From positions 1-64,000 of the forward strand of contig CALSFV010000147.1 in NCBI GenBank assembly GCA_943737045.1: a stretch of DNA of 64,000 nucleotides. Reading direction: 5' to 3'. A model generated the notes under the pieces. It saw nothing but the letters and a program-made list of their open reading frames with translations, ran no database searches and was not told where the DNA came from. This document shows, piece after piece, positions 1 to 21,657 of the stretch (position 1 is the first letter of the stretch; each line of letters begins with the position of its first letter). A program made the translations under genes and the position numbers. The stretch is from Parapristionchus giblindavisi. Taxonomy: Eukaryota > Nematoda > Chromadorea > Rhabditida > Diplogasteridae.

Positions 1-149
1 TCCCAATTTGAGTCCTCCAACTTTATTTTCAATTACAATTCTGATTTCGTCTCTCTTTTGTTACTTCATTTATTCAAATATATTTTGAATGTATTGATTA
101 TGATACATGGATTCTCTATATAGTTCGATAAAATAGTCTATGTATGGTC

Positions 150-1214
150 CATGGCTGGGATTTTTTGTTTGGTATTTTTTTTGTTTTTTGGTTTTTTTTT
201 TGGGTTTTTGAGAATTTTTTGTTTGGTATTTTTTTTGTTTGGTTTTTCTGCAAAAACCAAAAAATTACAAAAAAAAATCGGATAAAGAAAATTTACACAA
301 ATTTGCTTGAAAAGTTAGTTTATGATCAGTTTTGTTGTTCATTTTTCACCGTAAGACAACATTGGTGAGTGTAATATTACGGAATAGTGTTAAAGAAGGG
401 GATTTTTTTCTTGAGTGATTATACTTGTCAGGCATGACATCTACCTGAATACAAAATCAATATTATCTCAAATTATGGATACCCCGGAATACCGTAATCC
501 GACATGAAAGTTCGTTGTTGCGCCAAGGAAATGCCAGGGACAATGCTGCCTTTCGAATTTGAAAGCTGGATATAGAGAAAATCGCAAACGGGAATCCAAA
601 CGCTCGTGGTGCGGTTACAAGCGCTGATTACTAACCAGTGCTACACGGGCTACGCCTTTGGCCTTTCGAATCTATTAGAGAATACAGAATGCCACATAAT
701 TGGTCCCACGTTCTACATGATAACAGCGCACCCCATACATTTACATACCCTCACAAGGTGAGGATCGACACACTCTATACGGCTCTTTTTAGCATCTGCC
801 CCCTAAATGAGGGTCCTTTTTTAAGCTAAAAATTATAATTCAACCGAAAAATAACGAAATCAACCCACTATATAAAAATAAAACGGTGAGGGTGCCTAAA
901 ATGTATGCCGCATCCTCAATTTCCTGATTCCCCTACTTTAACTAATCAATAAAATGCTGCCGATAACAAATCGACAACGAATTTATCTTCTATGTTTGTT
1001 TTAGTTGTTGATTTTAAGAATTTTGACTCTGAATAAAGAATAGTTACTATTTAAAGTAAGAGTAACACGAGATAATGTTAAAATTTTCTCGGAACAGTGG
1101 GAAAAATTAATTATTTTATTTTTTTTTGGTTTTTTTTTTGTTTGGTGAGAAATTTTTTTTGTTGAACCCAAACAAAAAATTTTTTGGTCGAAATTATTTT
1201 TTGTCCCAGCCCTG
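150..1214. mobile_element. hAT-type non-autonomous DNA transposon
   Basis: The ends are inverted 11-mers, CATGGCTGGGA at the left and TCCCAGCCCTG at the right. They are flanked by perfect 8-base direct repeats GTATGGTC (142-149 and 1215-1222). An 8-base target duplication with a CAGGG-like terminus is the signature of the hAT superfamily. T-rich runs with TTTTTTGTTTGG lie just inside both ends in inverted orientation. No transposase reading frame is visible, so it would need a helper. A diverged relative of the left end lies at 34242-34440. Confidence 0.8.
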
Positions 1215-1222
1215 GTATGGTC

Positions 1223-2215
1223 TATCATAGATATTCGTCTTCAATGGAATCTTTCATCATCATAGCGATTAAATTAATCTGAAACGGATTGCTATTTAAT
1301 ATGAATTTCTGAAAAAAGTAGCATCATAATGTGCCCTGTTTCATTCCCTTTAACTATTTCCAATGTAGAATGTAGTATGTGCTTTCCATTCAATATATAC
1401 TATACGTCCACAAATACAGAAGCGCTTTGCTAAGAACGAAGATTTTAAACAAAATAATCACAATTTTCAGAAAAATCTACCATTTCGCAAAATTTTAATT
1501 TCTTATCGAGGGCTTGGGTTCTACATTATAACAATGCAAGTATATCATGAAGGATCAATACGGAGATCCACGCACAAAATATTCTCTGAAATATATAAAT
1601 ATCATAGAAATTTTGACTATATTGATTATTTTTTATTTTATTCTTTTCTTAAGAAATATTTCCTTGAACTGCTCTCAAAATGAAGAGGACATCGTTTTTT
1701 TTTACGTAAAATGGCAATTTCAAAAGATTATATTTGCTTTTTTACTAACAAATTTAGATTGTTTTAAACAGCTGTGATTATTAAATCGTTGAGATGTCAA
1801 AACAAAATATTTTAAAAATAATATGTTACTTCATCTAATTTGTTATACATGTAAAGTAAACTTAGAAAAAAACTTGGACATTATATTAATTGTTTTAAAT
1901 TTCTAGTTTTGGCATAATCTTGGGTAATGTATTAGTAGAAGTTACAGTAACCCAATATGTCATACGAGGCTCTTTCTTCATAATCTCTTTCACTTATATT
2001 TAATATACAAATCAGTTCAGTCAATAAATAATTCATTTCAATTATGACTCTTTCTATTGTTATGAGTAGGATTAAGATATCTATTAGTTCATATGAATAT
2101 ATTTTCATTTATTGTTCACCTCTCTCATATCCTTCTTCATCTTCATTCATCATACAATTGTATTCTTCTCTTTCATTGTAATATCATATGGAATCCACTC
2201 TAATAGTGAACGAAC
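1223..2215. other. AT-rich intergenic DNA, no gene seen
   Basis: No conserved coding segment, RNA gene or repeat boundary is recognised here. A 76-codon open frame at 1547-1777 is mostly Ile/Phe/Leu from AT-rich codons and has no sign of selection or family similarity. Confidence 0.5.
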
Positions 2216-2693
2216 GAAAAGAAGAAGAAGATGATGAAGAGAAGTGGAATGATATGGGAGGAGAGGGAGAGAGGGAGAGGGAGAGAGAGGGAGATATAAT
2301 GGGGATATGATATATATGAATGATCGAACTAAGATGAATAGGACATGGAAGAAGAAGAAGAAGAAGAAGAATCTGAACTAATCCAAGTAGTAATTGAGAG
2401 AGAATGGAGTAATGTAATGGAGAATAGAGGATAAGAGAGATTATAGAATGAGAGAGGGAAGGAAAGAGGGGAAGAGAAGAGGAAGAGAGAGGAAGGAGAG
2501 AAGGGAAGAGCGAGGGGAGGGGAGAGAGGGAGGAGAGAAGGGAAGAGGATAAAGAGATGATGGCGAGAGATAGACACATAGATAGAGGGAAGAATAAAAT
2601 ATAGTGGTGAGAGAGGAGGAGGGGTAGAGGAGGGGAGAGAGTGGAGGGAAGAGAGTGGAGGGGTAGAAGGGGGAGTAGAGGGAGGAGAGGAAT
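2216..2693. repeat. Long purine-rich (GA) simple sequence
   Basis: About 480 bases of the + strand are dominated by G and A, with runs of GAGAGG, GGGAGA and GAAGAA units. The opposite strand therefore shows spurious Ser/Pro/Leu open frames, which are not genes. A matching pyrimidine-rich tract follows at 2846-3080 on the same strand. Confidence 0.8.
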
Positions 2694-2743
2694 GGATATC
2701 TACTAGTGACTTCCATAGTTGTCGTCTATATCATTGTATCATA

Positions 2744-2836
2744 ATGATGCTTGATCCAATATCTGGTCCTATTCCATTATATCCATCACATGATGAAAGA
2801 AGACGTAGTATGATTGTACCACTTCAAAGAAATCAG
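2744..2836 (+). other. Possible additional 5' exon of NALCN
   Basis: An ATG-initiated segment of 31 codons ends in a good donor (AATCAG|gtatac), and its composition looks coding (Pro, Arg, Ser). It ends in phase 0. None of the AG acceptors just before the next exon (3323, 3332, 3338, 3350) joins it in frame to the NALCN reading frame. It may be a 5' exon with an unseen small exon in between, or non-coding. Confidence 0.3.
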
Positions 2837-2845
2837 GTATACTCT

Positions 2846-3080
2846 CATCTCCTCTCCCTCCCCCTCCTTCACCTCTCCCTCTCCCCCCTTCACCTCCCCT
2901 CTCCCCCTCCATCTCCTCCCCTCCCCCTCCATCTCCTCTCCCTCTCCCCCTCCTTCTCCTCCCCTCTCTCCCTCCCTCTCCTCCCCTCCCCCCCTCCTTC
3001 TCCTCCCCTCCCCCTCCATCTCCTCTCCCTCTCCCCCTCCTTCTCCTCCCCTCTCCCCCTCCCTCTCCTCCACTCCAATC
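2846..3080. repeat. Pyrimidine-rich (CT) simple sequence
   Basis: Roughly 235 bases of almost pure C/T with CCTCTCC and CCCCCTCC units on the + strand, just upstream of the first firm NALCN exon. The open frames on both strands here are artefacts of the low complexity. Confidence 0.8.
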
Positions 3081-3352
3081 CTTCTCCCTCTATATTCTTC
3101 ATGTGTTCCTCGTTCATCCTTTCATCTTCTTCTCTTCTCCTCCACTTAATCCATCAAATGTCCTTCTTCTTCTTCAACTCGACGTCTAAATCACTTTAGT
3201 CTCTATTATTCTTTTCTATTCTAAAATGTACTTATATACTTCTATTCATATCTTCTATAGGGTAGGTATCATTCAATCCAATAGATATAATCATCATTCA
3301 TTCATTCATTAATCTCTTCTTAGTTGCCAAAGCGGCAGTTCTATCCTCAGCA

Positions 3353-13099
<9,747 letters not shown>

Positions 13100-13416
13100 C
13101 AATCATATCTTATATATTGTTATCTCATAATAATTTAATTGTTCATATAGTTCATAATTTAACAGATCTCATCGTAAATACGGAAATTATTGTATAGCTT
13201 TATAAGGTTATTGTAATAATAGTTACGGGTAAAGAATTATATTTATAATGTTTGAACAAAAACAAGATAATGAATAAATAGAATAGATCTCTGAGATTAA
13301 TCAATTAATATTCTCAATAAATGAACAGATTATTACAGACAATTTCAATTATTAGTAAGTGAAAATAAAATGGGTCTAAGGCACAACGAGACTAAACATG
13401 AAAATAAAGATATGAA
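13100..13416. other. Convergent 3' intergenic spacer
   Basis: Spacer between the stops of NALCN (+) and the SLC15 gene (-). It is AT-rich, with AATAAA-type poly(A) signals for the + strand around 13271-13320. No gene is seen. Confidence 0.6.
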
Positions 13417-14475
13417 TTAATCGTCTTTTCTTTCTTCTTCATTATCTTCATCTTTATCATAATGTGCATATTCATAATAGTAAAGAGAAAGAAGAATGAA
13501 TACTCCCATTGTAATCAACATCGCCGTTGCAAAGACAATCATCTCTGATACCTTTAATGAATAATTTAATCAATGAATTAATGGATACACTTACTAAACT
13601 AGAGAACAAATTTATTTGAGCTATGGCAATAATAATAAAGTCTCCAAATGCAACTGTAAGTAGATATAAAGCTGTAACTACTGATTTGAGTGAAGGAGCA
13701 GCCTGAATAAATAAGAAATGAATATTTGACTCTTTTAAATCTTTCTTGTTTCATCAAAATAAGAGGAAAAAATTGAAGGGATGAATGGTATGAATGATGT
13801 ACCTCTGAATATGCAAATTCCAGTCCAGTTATGGAGAATAATACTTCAGCTGCAGTTAAGACAATATATTGTGGTATCTGCCATAGAATAGATACTGTAT
13901 TAGGAGGAATCGATCGATGAAGAGATGATAACTGATTATGATATTGATTAGATAAAGTCAATCAATATATTGATTTACTCCTCTTTCTGAGATAATTGCT
14001 GTATAGATACTTCCCATTTCATCAAAGTTCAATTCAACACTTGGGATCTTGTATTGATTTGATACAGTTCCAGTCACATTATCTCGATCGATAAGATATA
14101 CGGTATATCTACATGATTATCGATTGTTATCAGATATAAATGAATGTGTATTACTTAGTGGGTTGAATATCTTGTTGAGATAATCTAATAATTGATCGAG
14201 TAGATTCAGATCCATCATATGGAATTATTGGAGATATCACACTATTATCTCCCATCCATATACCATTGTTAAGTCTGAATCAATTGATATATAAAAGATT
14301 CAATCAATAATATTACTTATTCTTATTGAAATCACATTGATCATCTTTACAAATAGCAACATCTCCTCTATAATAATCATTACATTGTGCCCATTTAGCA
14401 ACTTGTTCCAAATGTGAACATGGTAGATCAAGAATTATACTGTAGAATATATTGATTAGTCAATGAATAGAATAA

Positions 14476-14514
<39 letters not shown>

Positions 14515-16882
14515 CAATCCAATTTCTCCATGTCCTTTCTTTGGTTTATCAATTGGTGATTCAGTTAATGAATATCCTGATGGAGTAAGAAGAACAGAAT
14601 ATGTTTTCAATGGAGAAAGTGCTATATTTAATGGAACATGAACAGGACAATTCTTTCCATTTCCACGAATTGATATTGATGGAAGAGGCGATATATCTTT
14701 CAATACTATTATATCATCTTTATCATCAAATATCTTCTGAAAAGATTATCAATTGGAAATCATTATAAATAATATGAATAACCTTATCTGTTCCGATTAT
14801 CTTCTCAGGCCAATTTTCACTTATTGGAATGAATGAGCAAGATGAATCAGAATCATTGGAATAAGTATTTACAAATGATAGATGAGCATTATTAGGTCCA
14901 ATTCGAGGTACTAATGTACCCTTTAAATGATTAAATATATTGATCTATTCAACACAATTTAATCATACCTCAATAGCCAATTGAACAAGTGCACATATAA
15001 TGAATGATATTGCACATAGAATTCCACCTGATGCCATTTTTCTCAACATAGTAACACGAATACCAATCTTCTCTACAAATGGGTAAACAACGATCTAAAT
15101 ATCATAATCAATAGATATAATAGGATATATGATGACGAGAGTTATTACTTGGAATAATGGAATCATTAGAAGAATGAGAATAGCATTCAATACTTGCATT
15201 TGATCTGGTAGTAAATGAACTGAGCCAAATAAATTAGAATTCATTTGCATTGCTTGAATTGTCCATCTTGATCCCTTAAACAATTAATATTTAATCAATC
15301 AATAAAGACATTCATTTACCTGTTGATCATATAAAGCCCAAAACATAGGGAATGGAATCATCATGACTAGAACTCTTACTAATGATTTGACATCTGTTAC
15401 AAATGATTGCTGAATAAATCGATAATCATTATAATGTTCTACTAATCAATGAATGAATACCTCAGGACATATTTGTGAATGTTGAATACATCTAGTATCA
15501 GTCATACATTCATGTTCATCCATTGCATAGTCTAACCAATGATCTCTTTTATCATTTCCTTTTGCTTTATTGGTAAGAGCAGTCTAAATATTGATTCGTT
15601 GTTCAATATTGATTATTTCTAATATAATTACTTGAATAGTCTTAATAACTCTCCAGATAACATTCTCTGATGGTGGAACTTTCTTGTACCAAAAGGAACC
15701 AATAAGAAAGAGACCTACGATAAGATAAAAATATCCATTAATATATGTTTAATTAAATGAATTAAATTTAATGATTTTCATTATGGAGAGATGATAAACC
15801 AGTAAGACATAAAAGTGTGTTTAATTGTTCCTAACCTGTTGCAACCAACATGAGAATTGCTGGAACACCAAAAGCAAGGGGATAACAACTGGCTTGACCA
15901 AGACAAGGAATTGCTGAAGGATATGATTATTGATTGATTAGCGAGAATAATACACAAATACATACATCTAAAGAGGGGAGTCATAAACATTGATAAAGTA
16001 GATCCAGCATTGATTGAGAAATAAAATAATGAAAAGAACATTGAAATCATTCTTGTGTAGTTTTTATGAAACTGAAATATAATGAATATATTGAAATGAA
16101 TGAATATGAATGAATACTTGATCTCCACCGAATGATGATACACATGGTTTGATTCCACCTGTACCTATTGCAATTACAATCAATCCAGCAAAATCTAACC
16201 ATCTAAAGAAAACAATTTTATTAATTAAATATAATCAATCAATAAACTAACGGATGAAATGGTGATTTATCACCAAATGATGATGCAATTGCTAATGTTA
16301 CTTGACCTCCAGCATAGACAATTGATAAAATAAATATAGTCCTACGAATCAATCGATATTTAGAATATATTAATTGATATAATACCAGAATTTTCCAATA
16401 TAACCATCAGCAATCATTGATCCAAATAAGGGAGTTAGATAAGCTAGAGAAGCAAATGAATGGTAGAGTACTGTAGCTGTATTGTTATTATAATGAAGAT
16501 AATTGATCAAATAGATAGTAAGAACAGCTGAATATATAATATAATAGAATGAATAAAGTAATGAACTAACATCTCATTCCATAAAAACTAAATCGTTCAC
16601 AGAATTCATTTCCAATAATGAAGAATGTTACTTTAGGCCATTTTCGAAATATTTCAGCAATCCCCTATAATATGATTGATTAGTTCCATTTTTCTTCCAT
16701 CTTTATCATTTTTATCTCAGTTTCTTCATTTGTTCAAAATAAAAATGAAGACAAGAAGATAAGAATGAATGATTCTTTGAAAGTGAAAGGATGAAAGTAG
16801 TTAATGGATAGATGAATACCTTTGGCTGTTCCTCAATTTTATTCTTTTCCATATTATTCGAATCTTCATGGTCTAAAGACAT
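13417..16882 (-). CDS. SLC15A: Proton-coupled oligopeptide transporter (SLC15/POT)
   Basis: Imports di- and tripeptides with protons across the plasma membrane (PEPT1/PEPT2 family, twelve helices). 20 exons give exactly 2,313 bases, 770 residues, from ATG 16882 to TAA 13417-13419. Diagnostic blocks are [13 protein letters not shown] (ExxERF proton-coupling motif, about 16,580-16,620), [16 protein letters not shown] (POT signature, 16118-16202), [23 protein letters not shown] and [22 protein letters not shown] Cys-containing extracellular insert lies between the two helix sets (about 13,979-14,920), as in animal PEPTs. Exons from the 5' end: 16820-16882, 16571-16664, 16386-16527, 16252-16341, 16118-16202, 15966-16071, 15836-15913, 15632-15714, 15461-15583, 15320-15409, 15149-15274, 14969-15094, 14783-14920, 14513-14736, 14317-14439, 14155-14274, 13979-14108, 13803-13931, 13595-13702, 13417-13551. 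No break seen. Confidence 0.95.
14481..14511. repeat. (TA)n in SLC15 intron
   Basis: About 30 bases of pure AT alternation directly beside the donor of exon 14513-14736 on the minus strand. Confidence 0.8.
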
Positions 16883-18063
16883 AGTATATAAGAGAAAGAA
16901 TAGTTTCTAACTCCGAATGAAAAGAAAAGGATCGGACTACAAATTAGTATACTCCTTACCCTCTTCTCTTTTCGTAACAATAGCCATTTAATGGATCGAT
17001 CAATGAATAAGAAGAAGAAGAAGAAGATAGAATGAGAGTACTACTCGTCACTCCTTCTTTTGATAAATACAATGAATTGATGAAGAAATAGTCTAAATAA
17101 AAGATATACTCAGCTGATTCAATAGAAATTATTGAGATAATGTTATTGGATAGTATGAATGATTGATAGAAACAGGTAGATGGAATGAATGAATGAATGA
17201 ATGAAATGAGATGAAAGTGAATGGAACTCATGACAATTTCATCGTTTAAGTAATGTATTGAAGAAAGATGGTCTATATTAACATCTGATAAGAAAAATGA
17301 ATAAAGTGAATAGATTGAGAAGTGATAGAAATGAAGTGATTGATGAACTACAATTGAGATAGAAAAGTAGACACAATAGTATGAATAGATAATCATCTCT
17401 CTCTCTTGTAATCATTACTCATAAATTTTATGTTTCTATATCATTCATAGATTGATTATCCATTAATTATTCAATGGTTTGGGAAAACAATTTTCGGAAT
17501 ATTTTTAAACAATTTTTCACAATCCTTTTTTCTCAGTTACATAAATTGCTTTTCTTTTTTTCAATTTTCAATATTTATGTAAAGACGTCAATCTACAGGC
17601 TTCATTACTAATATGAATAGGAATGGATATATCTCTAGATTATCCTTAGGAAACCATATATGATAAGATATACTTCTCACTTCTTTCATTCTCCATATCA
17701 TATCCAACATTCTACTACAGTTCTACATATAAAAGGTATTATTTCATATCATTCCCATTGTCCCCATCTATCAAGATGTATACGTTATTCAAGTAAAAAG
17801 TAGAATGAAAACGGAAACAACATTTGTGTTATTCATAAACGAATGAATGGGTGTCATAGAATGATCAAATGGAAGGGTATTGATCGATTGATTCATGTGA
17901 AAAGAGAAGAGTTGTAATATGTAAATGATAATATAGGAGAGTATAAACTATAACTAGAATGATCAAATGAATAGAAGATACAATAGAATGGATGTTCTTG
18001 GACAAAGAAAAGTTCAAATCTCTATTTGTTCAGATAAGACAATACAAATGAGGGTTAATTTCT
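16883..18063. other. Divergent intergenic region, promoters expected
   Basis: About 1.2 kb between the start codons of the SLC15 gene (-) and the small membrane protein (+). Upstream promoters of both must lie here. There are short ATTG/AATG-rich runs, but no clear TATA box, RNA gene or repeat boundary. A 146-codon minus-strand open frame (16956-17396) is Ser/Ile/Tyr low complexity and is not accepted as a gene. Confidence 0.4.
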
Positions 18064-21000
18064 ATGGCTAAGAAAGGATCTCTTGTATCGGTATGTTTAT
18101 ATTCACTATAATCATCCTTGAAACACGGTTGATATAGGTTGGCAAATGATTGAGAGTCGAACCTACGACGTCTGCCCATAAATAATCATTGAGATACAGA
18201 TCATTCATTTGATCAATCCCCTCATAAGAGAGAGTTCGTGTGTTCAACTCCACTCGTGTCTCCATCATTGTCCAACATGTATCAATACACAATATTCAAT
18301 TAGCATTTTTCCTTATTTTTAAAAGAATTCGATTAAAAGTGACTTGTAAATGTGAAAAGAATAACATAAGTTGTAGGCTCTTCGAGTTGGAGAACAGGTT
18401 GCGTTAATAAATCAAAGAGTGAAAAAGAAACCAAGTAAGTGTTGAAGTACTTGAATTATTGTTGAATACTTGAATAACTCATAATTTCAGATGCTCTATT
18501 TCTTATTCTAATAGGAATAGCAATGAATGTTATGGGAGCAGGTTTATTATATTACAAATCACAAATGGATAAAGATGTCATACAACATGAAATAGATAAA
18601 AAGTTATCGGAATACGGTAAGTATTACAAGTGCATATACTACAGTACAGCCCGGTCGTGTTTTGTACACATTCTGCGCTGCGCTCCGCTGCGGGGCGCAT
18701 TTGGACGCATCATTTATTTCCTTTGCGTATGAATATTTTTGAATTCTCAAAGTCTTAATCATGAGTTTCCGTGATAAAAAGTTCTTTTAATGACTAAAGA
18801 AACTGAAACAAAATTTTTATTAATGAGAAAAAACAATTAAAAGGCAAATCACACTGGTCCGAAAATGATGGGTACTGTAAATTTTAAAATAGGTCTTATG
18901 GCGATCGTGCGATCGATACGCAATATTACAGTATACCTTTCCAGTAAATTAATAGTGATCATTTTCGGACCAGTGTGATTTGCCTTTTAATTGTTTTTTC
19001 TCATTAATAAAAATTTTGTTTCAGTTTCTTTAGTCATTAAAAGAACTTTTTATCACGGAAACTCATGATTAAGACTTTGAGAATTCAAAAATATTCATAC
19101 GCAAAGGAAATAAATGATGCGTCCAAATGCGCCCCGCAGCGGAGCGCGGCGCAGAATGTGTACAAAACACGACCGGGCTGTACTGTATAGTAGAAGAGAT
19201 GAATGGTGATTATAGAGTAGGATTGTGGATTGGGTGGAGATATTGTATGTATAGAAATGAAGAAATGAATGAACAAATAAACAAGGGAGAGAAACAACAC
19301 TAACAATCCTGTTTTAGTTGAAGGTTGATAGAACTTCTACAAGAGACCACAATCTCTTTTCATACTATTGTTAAAGCAATTGGTTTGACGAATTGCCATG
19401 TAATTCTTGTATGAATGGTCACAAATGTGTCTATAGTAGAATGAAGAGTTGGAGTACTCTTTCAAAATTTTGTTGTTTCAAGTTAAAAGGACAAAAAAAG
19501 ACGAAATTGAAATTTCTCGAAGACATTAATAGAAAGGAATGGAATGAATGAGATTGAATGAATGAAATGATATGTATGAATACATAGATTGAATAACAAT
19601 TGAGTTGATATATTATAATGAATATAAACCAATATGATTACACTTTATCCCATTCACTATTGACTCTCTTTAAACGTTTTAAAACTATGAGAGCATCAAT
19701 TATCTAAACAAAGAAGTGTTTATCTTAAAGGGACCGGGAAACGAAAAACAAGTTGATCTCAGATAAAAGAGCTTGAAATTCTGTTTCGAAATATATAAAT
19801 CTTTTATCATAAGAATTCTCGGGTAAGGAGAACGGCACAGTTAAAAAACTACAGTCTGCTCCAGATAGCGGGAGCCTTTTCCTAATTGCCACACCAACTC
19901 TTTGGATACGACTTGAAATTGAGTATTTTGATGATAATTCTATCCGCAGTGGGGAATTATGAAGAATAAAACTCAATAATGGGCTATTTTGAGCTTTTCG
20001 ATGGAGTTAGCATACTGTAGTTCAGAAACCTCGCCCGTGGTGTGGAGCAGGCTACAGTAATCCAACTTCTTACCAGAGCGTCTTTTCATACTTTCAAATA
20101 CATATTTCTGAATAGTTCTTTGAGCTTATCACAATGAGATCAACTATTTTAACTATTTCGAATCGAAATTTTTGGATGCCAGCTGCCTTTAACATTAGTA
20201 AGAGTGAAAAGTTCCAAAATACTACAGAATCTATATAAAGTGCATATATATTATTGCAATAATATATGATCTGGGTATTTGAGGTATTGGAATAAACGGT
20301 ACAGCCCCACTAACAATGGAAGAAATAGAAGAACTTGAACCATCTTCTATTATACTTGTACTTGTAACAATGCTTGGAAGAATAGTGATTGTTGTTGGAA
20401 CTATCAAATTGTTCAAGGTATGTACATATACATATATGCCTATAGGCCGTTTGCGTAAGTGCCGGCACAGTAAAAAAAATCAAATTTTGGGGATCGGGGT
20501 TCTCAAGGGTGCTCATGACGATGGTCACGTTCATTTTGCACCTAGAGACACCGTTGAGGCCAGACGACGTCGCGTTGAAATCGCGTTTTTAGTCATTTCT
20601 CGTGATCCGATAGTGCTAAAAATTGCAAAATATACCCTCAGGGGCAAAATTTTATGGCGGTCACGCCTGTCTAAATCATTTTTCATGGAAAAGTTTTAGA
20701 AATTTTCAAAATTGGAAATTCAGTCGATGGAAAAGTCTGTTTTGCGAGATACATAGATCGGACCGGAATGGCATCAGGATTCCATAGAAAAAATATCAGC
20801 CAATTTGCGCCCGAGTCATTCGAGATAATCAACTTTTGGTGTAGTCATTTTGCCTTTGAAGAGTAGGAAAGAGGCTAGAGAGTATGGAATTGTGAGAGAG
20901 CAGAGAAGGTTGAAGGGAATGGCATCCCGTCCACTCCACTTCATTCCCATCCTGATCGTCTCACCTGCCTCTTTGCTCTCTCGCACCCAGCACACTCTCT

Positions 21001-21657
21001 CGTCTCTTGCCTCCGCATCAACGGTAAAATGACTACACTAAAAGTTGATTATCTCGAATGACTCGGGCGCAAATTGGCTGATATTTTTTCTATGGAATCC
21101 TGATGCCATTCCGGTCCGGTCTATGTATCTCGCAAAACGGACTTTTTCCATCGACTGAATTTCCAATTTTGAAAATTTCTAAAACTTTTCCATGAAAATG
21201 ATTTAGACAGGCGTGATCGCCATCAAATTTTGCCCATGAGGGTATATTTTGCAATTTTTAGCACTATCGGATCACGAGAAATGACGAAAAACGCGATTTC
21301 AACGCGACGTCGACTGGCCTCAACGGTGTCTCTAGGTGCAAAATGAACGTGACCATCGTCATAAGCACCCTTGAGAACCTCGATATCCAAACTTTGATTT
21401 TTTTACTGTGCTAAATTTTATTTCTTTTAGTCGATTCTTACGCAAACGGCGTCATATACTTCTAATATTTTTTAGAGATCGTTGAATATTGATTTTTTGT
21501 CTTTCTCAAATCTCTATTACGTATTTTTATTAAGGGATTAGATATATTTATATCTGAAAGGAGGAAGAAGAAATTGAAAGAAACAGCTGAAAGACTTCAA
21601 AATGGTGAAACTGAAGCTGATTGGACTGAAATATTTGGAGAATGTTGTGCTTTTTGA
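18064..21657 (+). CDS. Small two-helix membrane protein, unrecognised
   Basis: Five exons (18064-18090, 18377-18434, 18491-18616, 20284-20417, 21535-21657) join in phase to 468 bases, 155 residues. The start MAKKGSLVS is followed by a basic segment (INQRVKKKPN) and a first hydrophobic helix (about residues 34-53: FLILIGIAMNVMGAGLLYY). Then come an acidic linker with one NGT glycosylation sequon, a second helix (IILVLVTMLGRIVIVVGTI), and a charged Lys/Arg/Glu tail ending in GECCAF. The two terminal Cys could be acylated; that is inference. I do not recognise the family. Intron 3 (18617-20283) and intron 4 (20418-21534) are enlarged by fold-back elements. The acceptor at 20283 (tttgag) is the least certain junction. 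Confidence 0.7.
18642..19185. mobile_element. Fold-back MITE, TA target, ~240-base arms
   Basis: The left end CAGTACAGCCCGGTCGTG and its inverted counterpart at the right are flanked by TA (18640-18641, 19186-19187). The arms stay complementary for roughly 240 bases around a ~60-base centre, including GCGC-rich terminal blocks. A degenerate partial copy is at 26229-26552. It sits in intron 3 of the small membrane protein gene. Confidence 0.85.
20445..21451. mobile_element. Long-arm fold-back element in intron 4
   Basis: Termini read GCCGTTTGCGTAAG and its complement. The inverted arms run about 400 bases each and are nearly identical, for example the GGAATGGCATCAGGATTCC block on both sides. 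The non-complementary centre spans about 20,860-21,020. I could not define a convincing target duplication, so the superfamily is open. No transposase frame is seen. Confidence 0.75.

Noticed and set aside
144..368. 74-codon open frame rich in Phe/Trp
   Set aside because: It is the T-rich terminal region of the hAT element, with no protein-like composition.
1547..1777. 76-codon frame with a hydrophobic stretch
   Set aside because: AT-rich codons give Ile/Phe/Leu by chance; no acceptor, donor or family match supports it.
2184..3199. Several Ser/Pro/Leu and Glu/Gly/Arg frames on both strands
   Set aside because: Shadows of GA/CT simple sequence.
16956..17396. 146-codon minus-strand frame
   Set aside because: Low-complexity Ser/Ile/Tyr in a promoter region; no splice or start context.
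18140..18270. Possible tRNA (GAGTCGAACCTACG and GTTCGTGTGTTCAACTCC words)
   Set aside because: No consistent cloverleaf with acceptor and anticodon stems could be drawn on either strand.
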